Assembly: GCA_018136815.1 (NCBI GenBank)
Contig: CM030934.1
Location: forward strand, 3,561,670 to 3,625,669
Length of the DNA: 64,000 bases
Source: Isochrysis galbana
Lineage: Eukaryota > Haptophyta > Isochrysidales > Isochrysidaceae
Direction: 5' to 3'
The notes beneath the pieces are model-generated. The model searched no databases. It was not told the DNA's origin and saw only the letters and a list, made by a program, of their open reading frames with translations. The first letter of the stretch is position 1; each line of letters starts with the position of its first letter. Below, in pieces: positions 45,845 through 58,252 of the stretch. A program made the position numbers and the translations under genes.

Positions 45845-45920
45845 ACTTTTATAAGTGGGGGTCAATGGGGGCCTCGCGGCCCCCCCCTCCATCGCGGACA
45901 CCCCCCGGGGTTGGCCCGTA
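45845..45920 (+). repeat. Dispersed-repeat leader fragment
   Basis: CTTTTATAAGTGGGGGTC then GGGGGCCTCGCGGCCCCC and CCATCGCGGACACCCCCC, as at 15225 and inverted at 60480-60550. Confidence 0.6.
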
Positions 45921-46075
45921 CAATCAAAAAAAAATCTTTTTGAAAATCCCCGCTACGCGTGCGGCTTGCGGCAGTGTGCTCATGTCCCTCCCTACTACCC
46001 AACCTTAACCCCTAACAACCCCCTCCCCCTTCCCCAGTTCCCTCTTTAGCGGAGAAGCTGGTTCCAGGGAGGCCG
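45920..46075 (+). repeat. Dispersed repeat, inverted partner of 29325-29475
   Basis: See 29325-29475; contains CTACCCAACCTTAACCCCTA and ends GGTTCCAGGGAGGCC. Confidence 0.6.
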
Positions 46076-46438
46076 CGCGCGCTGCTTCGGCCGGGAGTTG
46101 GAGAGAAGGGGGCGGGAGACTGTGGCTCGTCCCTTGATCTAGTTTCGACTCGGGCTTCCCTCCTTTTTATAACGTAGAATCTTTATTGACATCCGCTATG
46201 GTTTCTATTTAGAGATTTAGCTACCCTAGGTGATGTTCCGTATGTCCAGACCTCTCGCCGCCTGCAGGAGGTCTTCTGATGCTCCTAGGTTGAAATCCTT
46301 GTCTACAGTGTACAGACAGAGGGCTTATCATTTTCCGAATATGTTTATTGCTCGGGGCGTGTAGTCCCATGTTCTCGCGTTGTTTTTTTAACCTTTGAAA
46401 GAACCCAACCTTCGCCGTTACTAATAGGTGGTATCTCC

Positions 46439-46846
46439 CTGGACCTAGCATCTGGTTTCTGGGGTATACCGATCAAAGAGTCCGATAAACATATCACCGC
46501 GTTCACTACTCATCGCGGCAAGTACGAGTTCAATTACTTGCCTTTCGGTGTCCAATCCGGTCCCTCGTTTATGTGCCGCCTCATGGACGCCGTTCTCGGT
46601 CACAAAAAAAAATGTACAAAATGTGGAAGACCACCTCCCGATTCGATCATGTATCAGAAGTTATGCAACCGCATTCTTGGTCGCCCCAATCCGGAGAAAC
46701 ACAACAATACTGAACGCAATTCCACGACAACAATACTCACAAAGAAAAGGCATAAAGGGCAGCCTAAACCGTCTACGCGGAAGACTGACGATCACTCAAG
46801 CATCAGTGATGAAGACTGGAACAAGATTATTTCGGGAGATCTCTAA
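46439..46846 (+). pseudogene. Ty3/gypsy reverse transcriptase fragment
   Basis: The frame begins LDLASGFWGIPIKESDKHIT, AFTTHRGKYEFNYLPFGVQ, SGPSFMCRLMDAVLG, the first half of a Ty3/gypsy RT up to just before the catalytic YxDD block. It then runs into a Lys/Asn/Thr-rich stretch (KKCTKCGRPPPDS.., NNTERNSTTTILTKKRHKG) unlike RT and stops. RNase H of the same type appears 300 bases on, past a minisatellite. Confidence 0.8.
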
Positions 46847-46954
46847 ACGTCACAAAAAGTCGTTCAGGCTGACATCGCCAGCATACCCTCTTGCCAAACG
46901 AGTGGGTTGGATAGCGTTACCCTCATGATCCCCACGATCTTCCGCGATTGAACG

Positions 46955-47130
46955 CTTTTCCATGCGGTGGGGGTGATGGCGATTGAACGCGTTCCACGTG
47001 TAGGCTGATGGTGATTGAACGCTTTTCCATGCGGTGGGGGTGATGGTGATTGAGCGCGTTCCACGTGTAGGCTGATGGTGATTGAACGCTTTTCCATGCG
47101 GTGGGTGATGGTGATTGAGCGCTTCTCGCC
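46955..47130 (+). repeat. Minisatellite GATTGAACGC-type, copy at gypsy relic
   Basis: Alternating GATTGAACGCTTTTCCATGC and GATTGAACGCGTTCCACGTG half-units spaced 30-35 bases, ending GATTGAGCGCTTCTCGCC. The same array, ending in the same word, is at 60213-60368. Confidence 0.9.
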
Positions 47131-47141
47131 TTGAAGAACCC

Positions 47142-47350
47142 GTACTTGCACCTCCTCGAGACGACCGTCCTTTCCTCGTTAAGACCGACGGTGCTAGCAA
47201 GCTCGGCATCGCCGGCGTCCTTGCTCAGAAGGACGATGAAGGGAGAGAGCGCGTCGTTGCATACTACGGTCGTAGTTTGAGTTCGGCCCGAGTTCCCGAG
47301 TCTGTACCCCGAGTCAACGAGTCAATACAAGCCAAGCACGCGCCTGAGCC
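47142..47350 (+). pseudogene. Ty3/gypsy RNase H fragment
   Basis: DRPFLVKTDGASKLGIAGVL, AQKDDEGRERVVAYYGRSLS and SARVPESVPRVNESIQA follow the Ty3/gypsy RNase H pattern (usual D-A-S replaced by D-G-A-S). The remaining open frame to 47537 is Pro/Ser-rich and unrelated. Same orientation as the RT fragment at 46439. Confidence 0.75.
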
Positions 47351-47559
47351 ACCCCCAGTCGCCTGCCACCACCTCCCACAAGCCTCCTTCCGCACTTCCG
47401 CGCCCTCCGTGCGTCATGCGTCGTGCGTCGATCACCATGCCCGTAGTCAACCCCGAGGAAAGCTCCATGAGCTCCCCGCAAGACCCGCATTCCGCGCTAG
47501 CTGCCGGCGCGCCCTCGCAGGCAATCTCCAAGAGTGAGATCAGCCTTGCTCTGACAGAG

Positions 47560-47850
47560 ATGCGAAGAGGTTGCAAATTAAACCTGATTGCAATCACCGA
47601 AGTAGATAGAAGAGAAACGCGGGGAAGATAGCGAATTAAACCTATTTGCGAGGCGCCTAGGAGGAAGACAGGTGGGGAAACTTCCCTTCTCTTCGAGGGA
47701 AAGAGAGAGGGCGCTCCACAACCCAAGATCCCATGCATCCAAGCGAAGCTTTTGACCGAGGACGAGAGGAAGCAGCGAATTATAACGATAAATACCGAGC
47801 GACGAAGACGAAGAGCGAAGAGAAGCCTAACACGAGTGTCGATTCGCGAA
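47560..47850 (+). repeat. Dispersed repeat, copy 2 (pair with 29040-29320)
   Basis: See 29040-29320. Here it follows the gypsy RNase H relic by about 200 bases. Confidence 0.65.
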
Positions 47851-48664
47851 TGCGACACCTTACCCTGGCCCAACTTGTCAAAACTTGCGCTTTTTTTGTG
47901 AGTGATAACGTGCGTCACGTTTCACGTTTCCCTTAGCGGAGAAAAAAAAGAACTATATGAACTATGAACTCCTCAAAAGTCAAAAGGGGGCAAGCAAGCT
48001 AGCAAGGGGTCACCGCCACACTTTATATCATAGTTGATTGTGTGGATTGTGGATTGTGGTTGAGTGTTGAGTGAGTCGGCGGGTACAACATAAAACAAAA
48101 TCTGAAGATGCTGGACTACAGGGCTACACACCTACTAGTTTCGGGTCCTCCTATCGCTAACTAAAACTAACACCGCCCTTACTTCTTACTTCCCTCCCTC
48201 CACCCTCCACCTCGTTCCTCGTTCCCTGCCCTCTAACTTTAATAGATAGAGACACTACATTTACCCTAACGTGCGATTACTTGCTTCGGTCTCACCTAAC
48301 TTGTCAGCATGCTCAGATCTTCCTAAATTGCGAAAAAACTTGCGGGCAAGTCTGGTCAAGGGCAAGGGGCAGGGGCTCCGTGGCCGAGGAGGGCTTCGGC
48401 CCGCAGCACTAGGATGAAGCCTTCATACAAAAAAACTCTAACAGTAACGGTCGGTCGGTCCGCGGGCGCGCGATCGATGGGGGGGAAGCGGCGGCGGCGG
48501 GGGGGGGGGAGGAGCAACAGGCGGGCTCTGGGCGTCTCGCGCGCCTGGAGCGCTTGCGCAACTTCGTGCGGCGGCGCTTCTTGGCAAGGGCCTCGCTCAG
48601 GCGGCCGAGCGCGGCGAGGACGGTCTCGTAGCCCGCTTCTTTCCCGTCTCTCTGCGGCACTCAG
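47851..48664. other. Spacer; LINE 3'-end relic and possible first exon of the next gene
   Basis: About 48085-48240 resembles the LINE 3' end at 7061-7190 (AATCTGAAGAT.C, CAGGGCTACACACCTAC, CGCCCTTAC.TC, TCCCTCCACC). A frame near 48543-48626 (RLERLRNFVRRRFLARASLR) might be an upstream exon of the gene that follows. Confidence 0.35.
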
Positions 48665-51600
48665 GCTTCGAGCCGATAGAAGGCGAAGGCTGGCGCGAGG
48701 CAGTGGTGGCTGGGGGCCGGCGCGACTCGCTCGAGGTATACCGCTCGCTCGCAGCGTCACTTTTTGACTGGTGGGGTGCAGATATTGTCTCTCTCTCCAC
48801 GCGGCGGCCGATCGCGACTGGCGAAGAGCTGGCAGCGCACATCGCTGACTTTGAGGAGGCGGAGCAGGCGCGCCGTGTCGACCGAGCAGAGGCGCTCGTC
48901 GAGACGGCGCGCGCCAAGCTGGTGGCCGCAGCGCCCCATCTTCGCTATGCCGGCAGTCACGCCGTGTGGGAGCTCGCGTGCCGCAAGGAGAACCATGCGC
49001 TGTTGCCGCGGCCGCTCTTCGAGGCGCTTATCGAGGCGCTGGGCGCGCGCGAGCTCAAGGTGCGCGCGGCAGCCGCCGCGGCCATCTGGACCCTAGTCGA
49101 GGTGAGCGAGACGCTCGCACGCATGCCGAGCGCGGCACTCGTCGGCGCGCTGCTCCACTCAGCCGAGCTCTCAGCCGACACGGCGGTACTCGAGCTGGAC
49201 GAGGCGCAGCTCGATGAGCTGGCGCGCGACGAGGCGGAGGCGAGTGCAGCGCTTCGCCGGCCGGCGGCGGAGCTCATGATGTGGCCAGTCGGCGCGCTTG
49301 CTGCCACGCTCGCGAGTGAGGAGGCGGCGCGCGCCTTTTACCGCGCGGGCGGCGTCAAGCGGATGCTGCCGCACCTCCTCTCGTCATCGGCGGCAGTGCG
49401 GCGCGCGGTGGCTGCGCTCTTCGTCCAGTCGTGCAACGTCTCGCCATGGGTGTGCGCCGCGCTGCTGCACGTCGGCGTCGAGCAGCTCACGCGTATGGCG
49501 TGCGGCTGGGACGGCTCGGAAGGATTCTCGGCGCGCTGTCAGGCGGCTGACCTGCTCAGCTTCTGCTTCTCGCGCGTGCGGCTCTCGACAACGCGCGAGC
49601 GCGATGCCGAGGTGCTCGCCAAGCTACCCGATCTTGCGCTCCGGCTCCGCGCCGCAACCGCCGCGCTGCTGCCGCGCGGCGGCCACACGGCAACCGGCCG
49701 CGAACGCGAAGCCGTGCTGCTGCGAGGGTTGCTCGGCTCGCTCTGGGGGGTCGCCGCCGCGCTTCACGTGGCCGGTCAGCCACTGGCACCCTCGCCTGGG
49801 CTCGTGCTCTTGATCTTGCTCTTTGCCTCGCCACCCCGGTCAAACAAGCGGGACAAGGGCGCCCGCCTCTCAGGAGGCAAGCCAGACCCGGCAAGCGCGC
49901 ACGCCGTACAGTTGCGTATTGCCGCGCTCTCGCTCGCCTGCTGCGTCGATCTTTCGCCCGACGCGGTACAACGGAGCGCCGTGGAGGACGCGGCGGGCGA
50001 GCACAAGGCGGAGGAGGAGCAGGCGCGGCGCGAGCAGCTTGCACTCGATCGAGAGCGCGAGCGCGCCGCGGTACGGTTGCAGATGCGGCTACGAGGCCAG
50101 CTTGCGCGCCGCCGCTGCTTCCGTCTGATCGAAGCGGCACAAACGGACGAGGATGGCGGGCGCGCAGCGCTGACGGCGCTGCGAGTGGGCGACGAAAGGC
50201 GCCGTGCGGCCGCGCGCACCGCTGAGCTCATGGCGGCCGACCTCGATGGTGGGAAGGCGCGCGCTCACCTCGCGCGGCGCGAGCGCGCGTACGGTGACTT
50301 TGCGCAGCTTGCCGGCCTCTACCGCACCGTCGCCGCGACGGGCGCCGCCACGCCGACCGTTAGCCGCCTGGACAGCGCCGAGGCTGCGCTCGCCCACTTC
50401 TCATCGGTCGCGCTCGCTCTGCTCGACCACGTCGAGAAGATGTTCCGCAGTCTGCGCGTGCCGGCGGCCGTCAGCCGGCTCGTCGAATGTAGCACTGCTG
50501 CCTTTGCGCAGCTTTGCACCCACTGCACTGAAGCCGTCGCGCAAGCGGGCGGGTTGATGCGGTTACTCGCGCTGTGTGACGCGCTGCACGCAATGGGCAA
50601 TGGCGCGCCTCTGACCGGCCACGCCGCCGTTACGCACGCGCACCTGTCGGCCGCGACGCTCACCCTCATCGCGCAGCCCACGAGTGCCGGCGCCTTCCCC
50701 TCGCGTGCGCACTTGCTCACGCGTCGGCAGCTAGACTCGGCCTGCCGCCTGCTGATGCTGTCGCGTGGCGGCAGCATCGCCGGCTCGGCAATCGTCTGGC
50801 TTCAGGCGTGTGCTGGCGCTGCGAGCGTATTGGGTGAGGCAGGCGCCATCGAGCACCTGGGCGCGGTGCTGATGCGCGTCGTGGGCGAGGCAATGAGCGA
50901 GGGTCGGCAGCAGGGCGAGGAGGCGCACGAGGAAGCCGCCGCTGCGCCGGCCGTCGCGTCCTCCACCGTGCTGTTGCCCTCGGCCGAGGGCGGCCGCAAC
51001 GGCGCGGCACTTAGCCGGCCGGCGCTTGCTGCGGCCGAGTGGGCAACCATCGCCATGTGGCGCCTCGCCGCCGAGCGGACCAACGCGGCGCGCGCGCTCA
51101 CCGTCGCTGGCCGCGCGCTCGTTGCCATGGTGGCGCAGCCACACCACGACGGGCTGCGGGCGTGCGCCATCGGCTGTCTTATCCCCATGCTCTTCGACTC
51201 GGAGCTGCGCGACCCCACCTTGCAGCTAGGGGTGCCTGAGTTGCTCGCCGAGGTGGCGGCGCTGCGCACTGCCGACGGCGCGCCGCTGCGCCCGCTCCAG
51301 CAGCGGCTCACCAGCCTCTGCCTGCTCGATAAGCTTGCCATCGTCGACGACACCTCCGCGGCGCTCGCGGCGGCCGCCGACCGTACCGGCTGTGAGAATG
51401 AGCCCAAGCCGCCACCACCGCCGCCGTTCACCAGCTACGCCGAGGCAGAGGCCGCCGCCTCGCCCTACCTCGACGCACTCTCCCATGAGAACGAGCCGAT
51501 CACCGTGCGCGCCATCGCTTGCCGCTCACTTGCGCGCTGCGTGCTGCGCGGAGGCGAGCGGGCCATCGTCAATGGCGGTGGCTGCCGGCTGCTCGCGCAG

Positions 51601-54600
51601 CAGTTACGCTTCGGCGCCGGCTCGGTGCTCAACAGACCTGAGATGCCTACGCCGCCGCAGCTGCCCACCACCGGCGAGATTGAGGCTCAGGAGTCGCCCG
51701 CGGAGAGGGCGGCGCGCAAGCGCGCCAAGGCTGTTGCGCACCTCGAGAAGGAGGCGCTTCTCCTACTTCGCGACGCGCTGTGCGCCACGCTCAACCTCTC
51801 AGGCGCAGTGTACGCGCAGGCTGGCCTCTGCCGCCACAGCCTGAAATCGCTCATCGCACTCTGGTCAACGCCGCGCGAGCTGCTCGCGCACTTGACCACC
51901 ACGGCAGCGGCCGACGAGATCCACTCGATGGTGGGCGGTATCCTTGCCAACCTTGCCACCTACAAGGGCAACCGGAACGCAATGTACAAGGCTGAGCTCC
52001 AGCTCAAGATTGCTGCGTGTGGCGGCTCCAAGGGCTTCTCAGAACACTTGCCCGCACTCGACCTCGAGCTGGATTGGCCCCCCAGCGCTGACGAGGGGGA
52101 AGCGGAGGAGAGAGAGGCAGCTGGCCCAGTTGATGGCGGCGTTGATTCGGGCGATGCCTCGGCGAAGGCGCGCTTCCTGCATTGGTTGGAGACAACTGCC
52201 GCCGAGCGCACGCCCGGCGACCAACTCAACGAGATCACGTCCATCAGCCACGAGGAGGCAGAGCGTGCGGTCGCTAAGGCGGAGAGCCTGGCGAACGAGG
52301 CCTTCGTGTTAATTGACCGCGCCGAGGAGGGTTCGCTCACGCTGATGGAGGTAATCCGCGCCTTCCGGTGTGACGAGCGCGTCCGACTGACGCTGTTGCC
52401 TTTGCTTCCGCAGCCCAAAGGCACACGGTGGAGCAGTTCTGCGCCGTCAGCCACCGAGATCGCCGAGCAATGTGACGCCTTCGAGGCACTGTTCGACTCG
52501 CTTGGGATCGCCGTCTCTGACGAGATGACCGCGGCCACGCTGGCCGCACTTTTTGCAAGCCGCGCCGAGGCGCGCGCCTACCGCGACCACGTTGGGCTCA
52601 CTGCTCTCTCGTCTACTGCTGCGGCCCCAAGCTTGTCGCCCAGACTGCACGGCATCGCGCGAGCGAGGCCGCCACTCGAGGCTGCCGGGCAACGAACGCC
52701 GCGAGCGGGCGATTCGCCAGCTGGCCGGACGCTGCCGCCCATCAGCGCGCCCCATGCCCTCACCGCCAACCGCGGGGAGCCCCCCACTAAATTGGGGCTC
52801 GCCTCGCCACGCTCGTGCAGTGTGCATCTCGCCAGCCCGCGCGGTGTGAGCGCGCGGGCAAACGGCGGCAATTCACTGAAGAACCAAGAAAACTTCAATG
52901 AATTGCTGCGGAAGAGCTACTCCACGACATGGGAGGCCCCCCTGGATGCAGGCGCGCCGCACCAGCGTCAACAGGCCTCACAGCATCAGGCGCGCGCGCG
53001 GCCTGCCGCCGCCGGCTCGCTGCAGTTTGCGCCCTCGCCCCGCCGATCGGCACGCGCTGTCGCGCCCTTGCCGGCCGTCAGCGCAGGCAGCCTCAAGGCG
53101 GCAGCGGGCGAGATCGAAGCCGACGTTTCGAGCGTGCCGCGGCCGCCGCTCGAGCCCCGCGGCGGTAGCGGCGCGTCACCGACGCGGCACCGAGTGCTCA
53201 GCTCGCCTAGAGCCGCCGCACGGGGGGCGGACCGCTGGGAGCCTGAGATTTTGGCGCTGCACTCGGAGTCAACGCGTAAGACAACCAACGGCGAGCCCGC
53301 GGCACTGACATGGGAGGAGGAGTACCTGATGAGCGAAGCACCGCTTCGCTTTAGTGTGGATCTGCCGCCGGAGGAACACTACACCAAGCGCTTCAAATTC
53401 ACCGGGGAGGGGCTCTCCGAGGCGGCGCTCGCGACGCGTATGAAGGAGGGTGGGCGCATCCCGGCTAGCATGTTTTGCTGGGAGGCGACCCTCGGGTCGC
53501 GCGTGGGGGATATGGTTGGCAGCGCATTCAAGCTCGCTGACGGCCGCTTCGTCAGGCTATATCACCGGCCGACGCGCCGCAACTGGCGGCAGGCGGAGCG
53601 GGACATATTGCCGTTACCGCCTGATGGGCTGGGCTCGCTCCACCTTGACAGCCTGCCGGCCTTGCCACCAGCCCCCGTGCCCACTCGGCGCGATCTGCCA
53701 AAGCTTGCACAATCCATCTTCCTAGGAGCGCCCTCCCCCAGCTTCCACACGCTGCCAGTCTCATCGCCCGACGTTTGGTACGGCACCATCCCGCGCGAGA
53801 TCTTGCAGCTCGGAGCACGAAGGATTGTCGAGCCGACGCCGGAGGTGGAGGTGCAGCCCGAGCTGCGAGAGACGGCGGAGCTGACGCCTTGGCTCTCTAC
53901 CGTCGAGCTCGAGGAGTCCATCTTTGCGCCCCGGAAGCAGGAGTCGGACGGCCGCAGCTTCTTCACGCCCGATTCGCTCACTGCGCGCGCCTTCGATATC
54001 GATTGGTCGCGACTCAACTCAGAGCGCTTCCGCAACTTCATTGGCAAGGAGGACGACGACGGCATTGAGGGCGTGGACGACGAGATGGCCGAGGTGAAGG
54101 AGGTGCTCTTTCGGCACCGCGCTGCCATCTACTCGGCCTATGCTTACTACTGCGTAACTGCGCCAATCCGTGTGTACGACGGTTTCGTGCTTGGCTGCGA
54201 TTCGGGGCTACAGATCTTCGCCGCGGATACCAAGATTCTCGACGACAAGAGCGAGCACTGCAAACGTGAGCACATCAAGCTGCTGTTCATGTACGCCAAC
54301 CAAGAGGAGCGCCGCTCTACTGACCCAAAGCAGCAGCTCGCGAACCAGGTGAACGCCGATCGCGCCCTGCTACGTTCCGAGTTTATCCAGGCTATCGTGC
54401 GCCTTGCCATCGCCAAGTACATCAAGGAGAGGCGCCTGAGAGATGTCTCCGACGCCGTCGAGGCTCTCTTCAAGGAGTACATCCTTCCGAACCTTAGCCC
54501 TGCCGCGCTCCACAAGGAGGACGATTTCCGGGAGAAGCGACTCTACATGCGCAACGTCGCCGCCGTCTTGGAGAAGTACAAGAAGTCGCTCCAAAACATC

Positions 54601-55419
54601 TTCGACCACTACTGCATCAAAGCTGCGGTTCGCAGCCACCATCCGAACATCTCCCTACGCCGCCCGCGCGGATGGGTTGCTGAGGGTCACGAGGCCGCTC
54701 CCGCGCGAATTGCGCATGCATCCCTCGTACCCGCGCGTTTGGCTGACCGCCACCCCCACCCCCCTCTCAACCAACTTGAAATGTGCCAGGCTGCCGAAGA
54801 CAAATTTCGCGAACGCAAGGAACCCCGGACACTAGCCTGGAACGAATGGGAAACGCTCATGCTCGATACCGGTATGGTCGACGGCGACTTCACCAAGGAC
54901 GACGCGGCGCTCTGCTTCCTGTGGTCGAAGACGTTTGTCACCGACGAGCTGCGTCGACGCCGGCAGGTTGTGGACGCGACATTTGTTGACTTTTTGGAGG
55001 CCATTGCACGGGTCGCCACTTTCAAGTTCCTACCGACAAGGCAGATGTTAGATGCCGCGCGCGAGGCAGATCCCGAGTTCAGCGGCAGCATCGATGACTT
55101 CATATCAAACGTGAAGAAGGGCCGCTGGGGCCTCGACATGCTGGAGAAGCTCCAGGTGCCGCAGACGTTCAACTGGCAGGTCCGCGAAACGTGCTCCGTC
55201 GACTTGGCTCCGGAGTTGGAATCACTACTGCTGCTCATGTTTGAGCGGCTGGGCGGTAGTGCCCAAGGTGTCTCGATCCGCGTGCTCGAAGATGGCAAGG
55301 AAAAGCGTCTAGTGGGCCGGCGGAAGCAAGCAGTGCAGGAGGCCAAGAACCGAGGCAGCGTAGCGTCGAGCATGCGTCACGAACAATCCTTACGGAGTCT
55401 CCGGCCTGCCAAGGAATAA
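48665..55419 (+). CDS. Giant armadillo-like repeat protein with IQ motif
   Basis: About 2250 residues; the 5' end is open. The frame has no ATG at its start (a GTG lies at 48703), and a CAG at 48662-48664 looks like a splice acceptor, so upstream exons exist. The first 1150 residues are alpha-helical repeats of armadillo type (LKVRAAAAAAIWTLVEVSET, AAVRRAVAALFVQSCN, DGLRACAIGCLIPMLFD, RAIACRSLARCVLRGG), interrupted near residue 465 by an IQ motif for calmodulin binding (RAAVRLQMRLRGQLARRR). A disordered Ser/Pro region follows (about 1300-1530), then a helical C-terminal domain (SEFIQAIVRLAIAKYIKERR, VVDATFVDFLEAIARVATFK). 54628-54789 (GT..AG, 162 bases, in frame) may be an unspliced intron. 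ARM plus IQ suggests an axonemal or cytoskeletal scaffold, inference only. Confidence 0.75.
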
Positions 55420-55689
55420 GTGCTGAGGTGTAGAGAGTGACCGTGTGCGCTCGTGACTTAGATGCCCCCTTTTCAGCAGTAGTGCGTGAATGTTGCAGCT
55501 GTGCGCGAATGTTTTTCGTAAAAGTAGGCCCGTTGTCTTGGCCCTTGTCCCCACCTCTTGTAATGGATACGTTAATTGCGGCGTCCGCTCTAGTAGCGTG
55601 CACGACTCTGCAAGCGATATGGATAATCAAACACCTTACGCCTTCGACAGCCGGCGACTGGAAGGTCGCTTTAGACCAATGGTTCTGTG

Positions 55690-56030
55690 GTTGTGAGGGG
55701 TGGCCCTTTGGCAGGGGGCCTGGGCAATCACCACACTGGCCCAGACCCCTAGTGGGCGCGGGCCGTGATTCGCACTCCCACGCCCTGCGTGGGCCTGCCC
55801 TCGAGCTGACCCCCCCCCCCCTTCCCTGGTCGCCCGGCAGACAAATGCCTCTGGGCGGCTCCCATGGCCAGCGAGGCAAGCGTGGGAGAGGCAGGAGGGG
55901 CCAGGGGCTGAGCCCCAGCCTCCACTGCCCCCTGAGCTGCCCTGGCTGGCCCTCTGGGAGCCCCCAACGGACCTCTGAGAGCAGGCCGTGGCGCGCCGCA
56001 TGGCGACGCGCCGCAGGGACACGGGTGGAG
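55690..56030 (+). repeat. GC-rich dispersed repeat, copy 4
   Basis: GGGAGAGGCAGGAGGGGCCA, GGGGCTGAGCCCCAGCCTCC, ACTGCCCCCTGAGCTGCCC occur as in copies 1-3. Its left part (CCCAGACCCCTAGTGGGCGC) recurs near 58660. Confidence 0.65.
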
Positions 56031-56538
56031 GAGAACGGAGAGAAGAGGGAGAGGGGGGGTTTTGCACCCCCCCCCCGACCCCCGATGGAGTGCGGTAAGA
56101 AACGGGCCCCGTTTGCGTTAGCAAACGGGCGAGGGGGGCGGCTGGCGACAGGAGGAAGAGAGGAAGGGAGTGGCTCAAGACGTCCTTGTGGCAGGTATCG
56201 GGGGGCGCAGTCATTTTTTCTTCGAGGACTGCTCGCGGCGCGAGCTGTAAGGGCCGTTCTGCTTCTTGACGAGAGGTCCCCCCCCCCCCGGTGTTTTCCC
56301 CCGGTGAGTCGCCCGACGTAGGTCGGTCCGCCTCACTGGGTTTTCCCCCATTGTAACTTGTGGAGAGTTATAATGGGAGCCGGGGGTTTGCGAGGGGGGA
56401 GATTTGTAGGGATGCATATGAGTATGTAGTATGTGTCTGTGCCATCACTTCAAGGCGTGCGGGCAAGTGCGCTGAGGGGTGTCGTGATAGTACATAGTAC
56501 CGGGCTAGTGGCAGTAGTGGTACTAACGCTCAGTTGTT

Positions 56539-56565
56539 TTAAAAAGCCCCTGTTTGACCGCCCTA
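56539..56565 (+). repeat. TTAA-flanked inverted-repeat end, copy D
   Basis: TTAA, then AAAGCCCCTGTTTGACCGCC and CTA, identical to copy A at 29555-29581 over the whole motif. Confidence 0.5.
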
Positions 56566-56869
56566 GCCCTAGCTTGCGGTTGCGGTTGCTGTGTGTGGGT
56601 TGTGCTAGGTTGGTAGCAGGTAGCAGGCTCGTCTAGTAGACGCGTCTAGTGGGAGTAGCGGTACCAAGACTCAGTTATTTTGTTATCATCGGCGTCCCCC
56701 TTTCATCCTCCTCGCTCTCCTCTCCGCTCTGTTGTCCGGAGAAAAGTCCGAAGTATCGCCCTGTCGCCCGTCGTTGTTCACTCTCCACTCGTCCCGATCT
56801 CAGATTTCTACTTTCTACCTTCTACACTGCTCGAGCCTCCTTCTACAGTTAAAGCGGTGGGGCTGCGCG

Positions 56870-58252
56870 ATGCGGTGGGGTCTGCTGGCGGCGGCGGCGG
56901 GGCGTGTGGCGGGGCTGGGCATGGCGCGCGGGCCAGCGCTGCTCGGTGGGCGCGCCCGGCTCTCACTGTTCGCGCACGAGCGCGCCCCAACGCCTCGTCC
57001 CCCTCTCTCTCCTCTCCTCTCTGGCCACGCCTCGGCTCTCCTCCGAGGGCCCTCGAGGCTCTCCTCAGTGCTCTTGGGCCCCTCAGCGCTCTGGGGCCGG
57101 TCGGGCGGGGCGCTCGGGCTGGCTGGTGCACGCAGGCACATGGCGACGCGTCGTGGCAAGCGCGACCCTTCGATCAAGCTGCGCTTCAAGCGGTCGATGT
57201 GCGTCATGCATGTAGAGAGGGCGGAAGGGTGGAGAGGGGAGGGGAGGGGAGGCGAGGGGACGGGACGGGAGGGGAGGGGGAGGGAAGGCGCGGGGGGGAG
57301 TGGGGACTCGGAACGCTGCGCGTGAGAGCTAGCACAGCAAACGAAGGGTGGGAGGTGGATCGAGACAAGGGAAGGGAAGCTGGGTAGTAGAGGGGATCGG
57401 GGCTCATAGTGGGAGAGGACAGGCCGCATTGGTAGGGGTGTGGAGGGGTGGCTGATCTGCGGGTATCAGTTGACGGGGCGGGGCAAGTGGGGTAGAAATA
57501 AAGGATGTGGAAGGGTGTGGCCAGATGTCTCTAGCTCGCGGAAAGAGGGAATGTCGCACTCGCGGTAGGGTAGGCATCCCACGGGGTCACAGGCAAAGAG
57601 CGGTGTTCGTGAGGTTACAGCAAGGCCTACGGCTGAGGGCGAAGAGCTTGAGTGCACCGTCGGCGCCCCCGCCTCTTGCACCCCTTACAGGCACCCGGAG
57701 CGCTCGAAACGCGACGCTTTGCGTAGGCTCGGCCGCAAGCCGGCTGTCCCGCTGCCCGACCACCGCTGGGGCATCCACACGCGGGACGAGGTGATGGTAT
57801 ACCGAGGTAAGACGTGGATTGGCAAGGGCAAAGTGCTCAGGGTGAACCACCGGACCAATCGCGTGTGGGTGGAAGGCGTCAACCTGCGCGAGTACCCCAC
57901 AGCTGCAAGCGTTGAGGACCCTGATCCCGGCCAGCCAGTCGAGTATGAAGTCCGAGAGAAGAGCGTCCACTACTCGCAGTGCAACCTGATCGATCCGGTC
58001 GACGGCCGCCGTACGCGCCTGCGCTTTCGCTACCTCCCCGACGGCCGGCGTGTGCGGATAGCTGTCCGGTCGGGCGCCATCATCCCCCGTGTTCCATACG
58101 AGCCCCGCACGGACCGCGAGGATCCAAAGTGGTCCAAGCTCTTGACCACGCCACGCGATATTGTGATGGAGCGGACGAACATTACGCCGTCGTGGGCGAA
58201 GCAAAGCAGGCGCACTTTGGAAGAGGCGGCAGCGGGGAACACGGGCGCATGA
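56870..58252 (+). CDS. Mitochondrial ribosomal protein uL24m, two exons
   Basis: Large-subunit ribosomal protein with a KOW domain. Exon 1 (56870-57198) encodes an Arg/Ala/Leu-rich leader (MRWGLLAAAAGRVAGLGMAR..) suited to mitochondrial import and the start of the mature part (RGKRDPSIKLRFKRS). Exon 2 (57691-58252) continues MHPERSKRDALRRLGRKP. The intron starts GTGCGT and ends TTACAG. KOW: TRDEVMVYRGKTWIGKGKVL, RVNHRTNRVWVEGVNLREY; then the mitochondrial-type extension EKSVHYSQCNLIDPVDGRRT, RLRFRYLPDGRRVRIAVRSG, AIIPR. Length and order agree with MRPL24-type proteins rather than bacterial or plastid L24. Confidence 0.87.

Larger units (their letters stand above)
55420..56869. other. Spacer with dispersed repeat and TTAA end
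   Basis: Contains GC-rich repeat copy 4 (55690-56030), a G/C-run stretch to 56340, and the TTAA-flanked end at 56539. 56690-56770 is pyrimidine-rich and leads to the uL24m start. No other gene recognised. Confidence 0.45.
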
